Assembly: GCF_004137355.1 (NCBI RefSeq)
Contig: NZ_SDVB01000311.1
Location: forward strand, 124,001 to 188,000
Length of the DNA: 64,000 nt
From: Ciceribacter ferrooxidans
Lineage (GTDB): Bacteria > Pseudomonadota > Alphaproteobacteria > Rhizobiales > Rhizobiaceae
Direction of reading: 5' to 3'
In this document: piece by piece, positions 57,425 to 64,000 of the stretch
Numbering within the stretch: position 1 is the first letter of the stretch
Layout: each line of letters begins with the position of its first letter
Program-made: the position numbers and the translations under genes
Notes under the pieces: model-generated
Told to the model about the DNA's origin: nothing
What the model saw: only the letters and a program-made list of their open reading frames with translations
The model's database searches: none

Positions 57425-57554
57425 CAGACGGCAGGTCCGAGGCTGGAAATATGCGATACCATTACATCTTATCCGCTAATATCGAGCTTTTGTCGCTCTC
57501 GTTAGGTGACTATAAGAGGTCGGTCAAGGACGAACAAGTTTGCAGGTCGGGATC
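57425..57554. promoter_or_regulatory. Divergent promoter region of the KpsS-like pair
   Basis: This 130-bp region between two head-to-head capsule genes is AT-rich for this window and must hold promoters for both. CTATAA at about 57509 is a candidate -10 for the + strand, but no good -35 at the usual spacing was found. Confidence 0.45.
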
Positions 57555-58853
57555 ATGCGCGGTTTGACACTCCTTATTTTGCAGGGGCCCGCCTCGCCGT
57601 TCCTCAAGGAAGTCGCGAGACAAGCGGAGAGCACTGGCACGAAAGTCTTCAAGATTAATTTCTGCCTAGGAGACGCCGTCTTTTGGTGGCCGCGAAAGGC
57701 CGACTGGTTTACCGGCCCGAGCGGGGATTGGCCCGCTTTCCTTCGTAACTATCTTCCTCGTAACGGCATCACCGACATCTTGATGCTTGGAGACGGCCGG
57801 CCGAAGCACGCCGCCGCAGTGGAGATCGCACGCGAGGCGGGTGTCAGGGTCCATATCCTGGAACAGGGCTATCTTCGTCCTGACTGGCTCACCATCGAGC
57901 CGGAAGGCATGTCCGGACGCTCCTGGTTTCCCCGCGACGCCGCCACGTTGCGCGCGCTCGCGGATGATGTTCCGGCCGTCGACATGCGGAGCCACTTCAG
58001 GAACAGTTTTCTCACCTACGCGCTCTATGATCTTGCCTACCATGTGCCCAACGTCCTCATGGGCTGGCTCCTTCATCCCCATTACCGGACGCACGGCCCC
58101 GTTCACCCGGCGGTGGAATATGCCGGCTGGATCAGAAAGGGATTGACTTCCGGCCGCCGGCGCAGGCAGGCGCAAGAAGTGCAGCGGGTCTATCTGCCGA
58201 AGGAAACTGCGCCACCTCGGTATTTCCTGTTTCCGCTCCAACTGCCAGGGGACTACCAGATCCGCATCCATGCCCCGTTCGGCGACCATTTCGAGATCGT
58301 AGCCGCAACGATCGCGTCTTTCGCGCGTGAAGCGCCACCTGAAACAAGGCTGCTGTTCAAGATCCACCCGATCGACAACGGCCTGAGCGGATGGGCCGGC
58401 GTCATCGTCGGAGAAGCCGGGCGTTATGGCGTCGAGAATCGCGTCGACCTCATCGATGGCGGTGACCTCGACAAGCTGATTTCCAGCGCAGCCGGAATTG
58501 TGACAGTGAATTCGACCGTCGGCCTTTCTGCTGTCATGGCAGGCAAGCCGGTGATCACACTCGGTGCCGCGATCTACGACATAGCCGGTATCACGCATCA
58601 GGGCAGCCTCGCGAGCTTCTGGAGAGCACCGCAAGCACCGCAACCGGGAATGCCTGAGGTACTAGCAAAAGCACTCGTCGCGACAACCCAGGTTCGCGGC
58701 GGCTTTCTCGGTGCGGAAGCAATCGCCATCGGAGCGCGCAACGTCGTGCAGCGCATCCTCGACCCCTCCTCCGCACTTGAGCGGCCAGCTGCAGTCGTAA
58801 ATGCCTACCGTTACCAGCCGGAACTGGAACAGGCGCCGGTCACCGCAGCCTGA
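57555..58853 (+). CDS. KpsS-like capsule protein 2
   Basis: This 432-residue paralogue of the divergent gene has LILQGPASPFLKEVARQAE at the N-terminus, EQGYLRPDWLTIEPEGM, FKIHPIDNGLSGWAG and TVNSTVGLSAVMAGKPVITL. The shared motifs place both in the KpsS/LipB group of Kdo transferases, but the two have diverged enough to have different acceptors. AGGTCGGG lies 10 bases before the ATG at 57555; a TTG 15 bases earlier is less likely. The 3' end overlaps rkpH tail to tail by 14 bp. It is the best positional candidate for rkpI or rkpJ. Confidence 0.82.
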   Translation: MRGLTLLILQGPASPFLKEVARQAESTGTKVFKINFCLGDAVFWWPRKADWFTGPSGDWPAFLRNYLPRNGITDILMLGDGRPKHAAAVEIAREAGVRVHILEQGYLRPDWLTIEPEGMSGRSWFPRDAATLRALADDVPAVDMRSHFRNSFLTYALYDLAYHVPNVLMGWLLHPHYRTHGPVHPAVEYAGWIRKGLTSGRRRRQAQEVQRVYLPKETAPPRYFLFPLQLPGDYQIRIHAPFGDHFEIVAATIASFAREAPPETRLLFKIHPIDNGLSGWAGVIVGEAGRYGVENRVDLIDGGDLDKLISSAAGIVTVNSTVGLSAVMAGKPVITLGAAIYDIAGITHQGSLASFWRAPQAPQPGMPEVLAKALVATTQVRGGFLGAEAIAIGARNVVQRILDPSSALERPAAVVNAYRYQPELEQAPVTAA

Positions 58854-59637
58854 TGCGCTTGCGCTCGAACCACCAGTAAACGAACGGACGTACAACCGAG
58901 CCGAAGCGGCCAAGCAGGAAGATGGTCGTGGTGAAATAGACGGTGCGCTCATTTCGGTCGAGCGCCCGGACAATTCTGGACGCTACGGCCTCGGCGGTCC
59001 AGGCACCGCCAGCTTTCATCATGGCCGCCGCCTGTGCCGGGCGGACCTGCAGTTCAGCGGCGAGCTGCGGCGTATCGGTGTCCGGGGGGAAACAAATCGA
59101 AACGTCGATCCCGTGAGCTGTCGCCTCGAGGCGCAACGCTTCGACGAAGGCCATGAGGGCAGACTTTGAAGCACAATAGGCGGCATAACCGAAGATGCCG
59201 ATGAGCGCGGCGCCGGACGACACCACCAGTATCTTGCCGTGTCCGCGCGCCTTCATCCCGCCGTAGACGGCCCGCACTGCATTCACCGCCCCGACCAGGT
59301 TCGTGTCGATTTGCCGGCGAAAGTCCTGCGCCTCTTGCAGGTGGAACTCCGCCGGCGCAACGACGCCCGCTGACGCCACCAGGATATCGCACGCACCGTG
59401 CTTCGCCTCTGCCGCCGCGATCACACTCTCGAGCTGGATTTCGTCGGCGACGTCCGCCTGTCCGAGATGAATACGCTCCTGAGAACAACCGGTTTCGTCA
59501 CACAGACGATATCGGGCACCGGTCAGCCGACCGGGATCTCGCCCCACAAGGGTGACGGTAGCCCCCCGCTGCAAATAGCAGCGCGCGACAGCGAGCCCTA
59601 TCCCGCTCGATCCGCCTGTTACGATGACATGAACCAT
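58840..59637 (-). CDS. rkpH: SDR family capsule protein RkpH
   Basis: This 265-residue classical short-chain dehydrogenase has TGGSSGIGLAVAR at the N-terminus, SAGVVAPAEF, the Ser region SSGAALIGI and the catalytic YCASK. The C-terminus carries a hydrophobic segment (about residues 230-255) and a basic tail, suggesting membrane association, as in 3-ketosphinganine reductases. In S. meliloti RkpH is required for K-antigen capsule production. The start MVHVIVTGG is preferred; the longer TTG reading lacks family residues and overlaps rkpG. Confidence 0.88.
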   Translation of the reverse strand: MVHVIVTGGSSGIGLAVARCYLQRGATVTLVGRDPGRLTGARYRLCDETGCSQERIHLGQADVADEIQLESVIAAAEAKHGACDILVASAGVVAPAEFHLQEAQDFRRQIDTNLVGAVNAVRAVYGGMKARGHGKILVVSSGAALIGIFGYAAYCASKSALMAFVEALRLEATAHGIDVSICFPPDTDTPQLAAELQVRPAQAAAMMKAGGAWTAEAVASRIVRALDRNERTVYFTTTIFLLGRFGSVVRPFVYWWFERKRIRLR

Positions 59638-59692
59638 CGGCTCTTCGATCCTCAAAGGCCAACAACACGCCGCGCCATCGCGTGCTGGCGCC

Positions 59693-61072
59693 TCAGCCCT
59701 TGCCAAGCCTCGTCATCAACTGGCCGACGTCCACCGACGCTAGCCCGAAATTCTGCTGCTTCAGCCTCTCGAGGATGGTCGCCGTCAGATCGACTGCACG
59801 GGCGATCTGTTCTTCGGTGTGTGCGCTTGTGATGAAGAAGCGCAGCCGAGCCAATCCTTCGGGCACCGCCGGATGAATGATGGGCAGGACATTGACGCCG
59901 GCTTCATACAACTCGTTCGACAATTGCACGGCACGAAGCGAGTCGGCCACCAGAACCGGCACGACGGAGTATCCTTGACTCAGCCCCGTATCGAGTCCGC
60001 GCCGCCGGGCCAATTCGAGAAACAGCTGGCTGTTTCGCCTAAGGTCCTGTGTTCGCTGTGGTTCCGCCCTCAGTACTCCAAGGCTGGCGATGGCCGCACC
60101 TGCCAGAACCGGGGCCAGACCGACGCTGTAGACGAAACCACCAGCCTGGGCTTTCAGGAGGGTAACCAGGGCCTCGCTTCCCGCGATATAGCCGCCGCAG
60201 CTGCATGTCGTCTTCGAGAGCGTTCCCATCCAGATGTCGACGGAGATCGGGTCGACGCCGTAATGCTCAAAGACGCCTCGACCGCCGTCCCCGAGCACGC
60301 CGAGCGAATGGGCTTCGTCGAGCATCAGCCAGAAGCCGTATTGTTCCTTGAGCCGGAGAAGCCCGGGAAGGTCCGCGATGTCACCATCCATCGAGTAGAC
60401 ACCCTCGGCGATAACCAGTATCCGCTCATACTGGTCGGCCAGAGACTTGAGTACGCGCTCCAGATCGGCAACGTCATTGTGCTTGAAGAAGCGACGAGTA
60501 GCCCCCGAGAGTTTGACACCGGCCAGCCCACTATTGTGCATGAACTCGTCGTGGATCACCAGATCGCGCGGGCCCATGAGGCAACTGATAGCCGCCACGT
60601 TGGTCAGGTAACCACTGACGAAGCAAATCGCGGCTTCCGCGCCGTAGTTCTCGGCGATCGCCGATTCCAGCTCGTGGTGGATTGTGCGCTCTCCGGCCAC
60701 AAGCCGGCTCGCAGATGCCGAGATGCCGAACTGCCGGATAGAACGTTCGCCAGCACCGAGCACATCCGGATGCCGATTCAGACCTAGGTAATCGTAAGAG
60801 GCAAAATTGTCGAAGGTGCGTCCGTCGATGGTTGCCGTCGCCCCGCTTGCGCCCTCGTGAGCCCGATAGAACGGGTTCTCCATCCCGAGATACTCGCTGG
60901 CACGTTGCTGCATGACCACCTGCTTGTACTCGGGCAGATCGCCAAATCCCGGCTGCTTACGACGAGGTAGCGAATTGAGGGCTTGTTCCGTTCGGAAAAC
61001 TCGCCCCTGATCCACGTCTTTCTGCAGGCCCTTCATCCTGTTCAGGATATTCTGCCGCTTGCTTTCGTCCAT
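59693..61072 (-). CDS. rkpG: Alpha-oxoamine synthase family protein RkpG
   Basis: This 459-residue fold-type I PLP enzyme of the alpha-oxoamine synthase family (2-amino-3-ketobutyrate CoA ligase, 8-amino-7-oxononanoate synthase, serine palmitoyltransferase) condenses an acyl thioester with an amino acid. DEAHSLGVLG is at residues 252-261 and the PLP-binding Lys is K287 in GTLSKTTCSCGG. The N-terminal 75 residues are an extension absent from the short biosynthetic members. It ends 55 bp before rkpH and follows rkpA by 42 bp. Confidence 0.93.
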   Translation of the reverse strand: MDESKRQNILNRMKGLQKDVDQGRVFRTEQALNSLPRRKQPGFGDLPEYKQVVMQQRASEYLGMENPFYRAHEGASGATATIDGRTFDNFASYDYLGLNRHPDVLGAGERSIRQFGISASASRLVAGERTIHHELESAIAENYGAEAAICFVSGYLTNVAAISCLMGPRDLVIHDEFMHNSGLAGVKLSGATRRFFKHNDVADLERVLKSLADQYERILVIAEGVYSMDGDIADLPGLLRLKEQYGFWLMLDEAHSLGVLGDGGRGVFEHYGVDPISVDIWMGTLSKTTCSCGGYIAGSEALVTLLKAQAGGFVYSVGLAPVLAGAAIASLGVLRAEPQRTQDLRRNSQLFLELARRRGLDTGLSQGYSVVPVLVADSLRAVQLSNELYEAGVNVLPIIHPAVPEGLARLRFFITSAHTEEQIARAVDLTATILERLKQQNFGLASVDVGQLMTRLGKG

Positions 61073-61114
61073 AAGTCCATAACTCCAGGCACCCGACCGC
61101 CAGTCGGTTCGTCA

Positions 61115-64000
61115 CTACTCCGCTCCGGCGTGCCGACGGCTCAACTCGTCGACAATGCGCGTTTCCGCCGAGACGTCCGCGTCGGTCTCTTCCGTTCCGT
61201 TGCGGGCCTTCACCTTCTCGTAGAGACGGCGCGTTATATCGCCCACCGTCGCGTTATCGGCGAGGCTGCTCAGCGGCATGTCGAAGCCCGTATTCTGTTC
61301 GAAGTTCAAGCCGAGTTCAACGGCCATAAGGCTGTCGAGCCCGATATCCTTGAGCACGCTTTCCTTGAGGATACTTTCGCGAGAAACCCTGAGGATCGTC
61401 GCGATCTCGGAGGCGAGAATGTCGAAGAGGACATCCTGTGCCTCGGCCGGCGATTTGCCTTCGATCATCGCGACGAGGTCGATGTCACCGCCCTCGGTAC
61501 CGCTGGCGTGATGAGCAGCCTTGCGCATCACAACGTCGAAGAGGGCTTCATTCACCACCGCAAGATTATGCGCGGCGGCCCAGTCGAACTCCGAGATCAT
61601 GACGACAGCCGCATCGACTGTGTCCGGCGCACTCCCGATATACTCCTCGACGGCATTCAGGGCGTCGCGCGCATTGATCGCCGTCTTGCCGAGCCGCCGG
61701 TCCAGCCGCTGACCGACATCGGTGTTGCGCGCCAGATAACCGGCGTCCGCGATCGCGCCGAAGCCAGCGGCGAGAGCCGGCAGACCTTCGGCTCGACGCG
61801 CCCGCGCAAGCCCTTCCAGGAAGCCGTTGGCCGCGACATAGTTCGCCTGCCCCGGATTACCGACGAGGGTAGTCACCGATGAGAACAGGATGAAGTTGTC
61901 GAGCACGTCCGACCGGGTCTCGGCGTCAAGGATCGCGGCACCCTTCGCCTTGACGTCGATGACAGGACGGTTCCGCTCTTCGGTGAGGTTGCCGATCAGA
62001 GCATCGTCCAGGACCATCGCGGCATGAATCACCGTCTTCAACGGGGCTGCCCGACGCAAGTCGGCGAGCATCGCCTTTACATCGCTCTCGCGCGTAACAT
62101 CGCAGGCAAAAAGCCTGACGTCGACGCCACTCTGCGTCCATCGGGAAATGGCCGCGGCGGTCGCTTCGTCAGCAATTCCTCGGCGGGAGCAGAGCGCGAT
62201 TGTCCGTGCGCCCTTCTCCACCAGCCATTCCGCAGCGACGAGACCGAAGCCACCAATGCCGCCCACGACGAGGTGCGCACCTTGCGGGTCGACCTTCATC
62301 GTCCTCGGCGGCTTCGCGACCACGTGGTCAACGCCGGCCTTCGGAGGAAGGACGACAATCTTGCCGATATGCCCGGCGTTCTGCATCAGGCGGAACGCAT
62401 CGCCGATCTCGTCATGATCGAAGGCGCGATACGGAAGCGGCGAGAAGACACCCTCCTCGAAGAGCGCACCGATCTCCGCCAGCATACGGCGCGAGAGTTC
62501 CGGATGCAGGACCAGCAGCTGGTCGGCATCGATGCCAAAATAGCTGACATTGCGCCGGAAAGGACGAAGACCGATCTTGCTGTCGGCATAATAGTCGCGC
62601 TTGCCGAGCTCCAGGAACCGACCGAACGGCTTGACCAGCGACAGGCTCTTCTCCATCGCCTCGCCGAAGAGCGAGTTCAGGACGATATCCACGCCCTCTC
62701 CACCGGTCACACTGAGAACGTCACCGACAAAGCTCAAAGTGCGGGAATCGAAGACGTGATCGGCGCCGAGCATCTCGACAAACCGGCGCTTCTCCTCGGT
62801 TCCCGCAGTCGCGATGACCTTGAGACCAGTATGCTTGGCAACCTGCAGCGCTGCAAGGCCGACCCCACCGGCGGCACCATGGATCAGAATCGTTTCACCC
62901 AGCCGCGCGCGGCCGAGCTCGACGATCGCGTAATATGCCGTGAGAAAGACCACGGGAATCGAGGCCGCAGCGACCGGGTCGATACCGGCCGGCAGTCTGG
63001 CAACGCCCGTCCGCTTCACCACCACGTGCGTCGAGAACGCCGACGCCGCGATCGCCATCACAGGATCGCCGATCGTCAGGTCGTCTATCGCACTGCCGAT
63101 TCCGACCACGCGGCCGGAGAACTCCATGCCGATCGAGGCGCCGGCAAAACCGTCTTCCAGAGCCTCTTCCGGCAACAGGCCCATCGCCCACATCACGTCA
63201 CGGAAATTGAGCCCTGTCGCAGCGACCTCGACCAGCACCTCGTCGGGGCCGATCTTTGGCAATTCACAGCTTTCCCACCGTATGCTCGCGACCTGCGACG
63301 GCACTTGCTGGCGGATGACCGCCGCCGTGAAATCACTGGTAACGCCGAACGCACGCGGCGCTGCACCCGGTACTGCACGAATCTCGGAGACCGTTCCGTC
63401 AGCTTCGATCCGCCATTCTCTGTTACGTCCGGTGCTCTCGGAGACCCTACGTGCCGTTTCGAGCAACACCTTCAGGTCATCACTTTCGCCGGCGGCATCG
63501 ACGCACTCCACGTCAAGGAAGTCGAATTCGTTGCGCAGGACGCGCAGGAACACCCACAGGCCGGAATTGACAGGATCAGCCGGCTGGCCGACCGACGAGC
63601 CACCGGCCGGGGCACCGCCGGGAGCGACAACAATCAGGCGAAGCTTCTGTGTCTGAGTGACGGTGTTGCGGTATTCGGCCTGCGCCAGTGCCAGTGCGCT
63701 CAGCGCCAGAACTCGCTGCTGCAATTCGCGGGAAGCGTCCTCGACCGGCAGATGCCGGGGGCTGAGGAACACGATCTTATCGGTGGCTCCACCATCGCGG
63801 GAGAACACGTCGAGGAAAGCCGCCTTGTCGAGGGCAAGATCACCGCTGGCGGCAAACGACTGCGTGCGGGAGAAGCCTGCCGCCTTGGCGATGTCAGCGA
63901 GCGTGCCGCTGTCGGTGCCACCTCGATGAACCATGACGACCGGACGGAAGGGCTCGACAACTGCCGAGGTTTCCACGACGGTTTCGGCGCTAATCGCCCG
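61115..64000 (-). CDS. rkpA: Fatty-acid synthase-like RkpA, C-terminal part
   Basis: At least 961 residues are visible; the frame is open to the right edge, so the 5' part (expected KS, AT and DH modules) lies outside the window. Domains from the N-terminal end of the fragment: a linker of about 230 residues; an enoyl reductase (about 230-545) with NADPH motif HGAAGGVGLAAL; a ketoreductase (about 560-790) with VVGGIGGFGLVAA and catalytic Ser/Tyr/Asn in SSVTTLVGNPG and ANYVAANGF; and an acyl-carrier domain (about 850-925) with phosphopantetheine Ser in IGLDSLMAVEL. Numbering starts at base 63976. In S. meliloti RkpA is a type I fatty-acid synthase needed for K-antigen, probably making its lipid anchor. 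Confidence 0.93.
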   Translation of the reverse strand, partial: RAISAETVVETSAVVEPFRPVVMVHRGGTDSGTLADIAKAAGFSRTQSFAASGDLALDKAAFLDVFSRDGGATDKIVFLSPRHLPVEDASRELQQRVLALSALALAQAEYRNTVTQTQKLRLIVVAPGGAPAGGSSVGQPADPVNSGLWVFLRVLRNEFDFLDVECVDAAGESDDLKVLLETARRVSESTGRNREWRIEADGTVSEIRAVPGAAPRAFGVTSDFTAAVIRQQVPSQVASIRWESCELPKIGPDEVLVEVAATGLNFRDVMWAMGLLPEEALEDGFAGASIGMEFSGRVVGIGSAIDDLTIGDPVMAIAASAFSTHVVVKRTGVARLPAGIDPVAAASIPVVFLTAYYAIVELGRARLGETILIHGAAGGVGLAALQVAKHTGLKVIATAGTEEKRRFVEMLGADHVFDSRTLSFVGDVLSVTGGEGVDIVLNSLFGEAMEKSLSLVKPFGRFLELGKRDYYADSKIGLRPFRRNVSYFGIDADQLLVLHPELSRRMLAEIGALFEEGVFSPLPYRAFDHDEIGDAFRLMQNAGHIGKIVVLPPKAGVDHVVAKPPRTMKVDPQGAHLVVGGIGGFGLVAAEWLVEKGARTIALCSRRGIADEATAAAISRWTQSGVDVRLFACDVTRESDVKAMLADLRRAAPLKTVIHAAMVLDDALIGNLTEERNRPVIDVKAKGAAILDAETRSDVLDNFILFSSVTTLVGNPGQANYVAANGFLEGLARARRAEGLPALAAGFGAIADAGYLARNTDVGQRLDRRLGKTAINARDALNAVEEYIGSAPDTVDAAVVMISEFDWAAAHNLAVVNEALFDVVMRKAAHHASGTEGGDIDLVAMIEGKSPAEAQDVLFDILASEIATILRVSRESILKESVLKDIGLDSLMAVELGLNFEQNTGFDMPLSSLADNATVGDITRRLYEKVKARNGTEETDADVSAETRIVDELSRRHAGAE

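Overview
The window is about 64 kb of high-GC chromosome from an alphaproteobacterium of the Rhizobiaceae, most likely Sinorhizobium/Ensifer or a close relative. The evidence is the mdh-sucCDAB order, an Omp19-type lipoprotein, a mitofilin-like gene between hemD and hemY, and the end of an rkpA-rkpG-rkpH capsule (K-antigen) cluster. I assign the genus by gene content and order, and I cannot fix the species. There are no rRNA or tRNA genes, insertion sequences, phage genes or CRISPR arrays. The region reads as core chromosome until the capsule genes at the right edge.

Layout. 1-3.1 kb: the 3' part of xerC and two tandem TraB/GumN-like secreted proteins, all on the + strand. 3.1-20.3 kb: a long minus-strand block of respiratory and TCA-cycle genes. 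Reading in the direction of transcription it runs sdhC-sdhD-sdhA-sdhB, an Omp19-like lipoprotein, zapE, mdh-sucC-sucD-sucA-sucB, a LysE exporter, a small secreted protein, a short-chain dehydrogenase, lpdA and a cytochrome b561. 20.6-24.5 kb: a small secreted protein, then minus-strand tsaD-gpsA-YciI-EVE-methyltransferase. 24.5-30.3 kb: plus-strand hemC-hemD-mitofilin-hemY-TerB-glutamine amidotransferase. 30.3-43 kb: mixed housekeeping genes (MFS, yggT-yggU, ppa, GNAT, typA, phoD, M3 peptidase, Bcr-type MFS, argG). 43-50.3 kb: an SDR, a second LysE exporter, a three-gene ABC importer with a TrpX-type binding protein, rlmN, IalB and YkvA. 50.4-56 kb: thpR, a TesA-like esterase divergent from a YbbA/YbbP-type ABC pair, and a Bax-inhibitor-1 protein. 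56.1-64 kb: two divergent KpsS-like capsule genes, then rkpH, rkpG and the 3' part of rkpA.

How the genes work together. SdhCDAB, Mdh, SucCD and SucAB-LpdA cover most of the oxidative TCA cycle in one block. HemC and HemD make uroporphyrinogen III for haem used by that respiratory chain, and the mitofilin homologue ties the haem cluster to inner-membrane architecture. At the right end, a modular fatty-acid synthase (RkpA), a PLP-dependent alpha-oxoamine synthase (RkpG) and a ketoreductase-like SDR (RkpH) look like a pathway for a long-chain amino-lipid. The two KpsS-like proteins look like Kdo-transferase-type enzymes that could build a polysaccharide linker on a lipid acceptor.

The most interesting non-coding signals are a 16-bp palindrome upstream of mdh, a hairpin that could bring a distant Shine-Dalgarno sequence close to the sucA start, a 13-bp intercistronic hairpin between sucD and sucA, and an 11-bp intercistronic hairpin between the ABC binding-protein and permease genes. 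All were read by eye. No database search or folding calculation was run.
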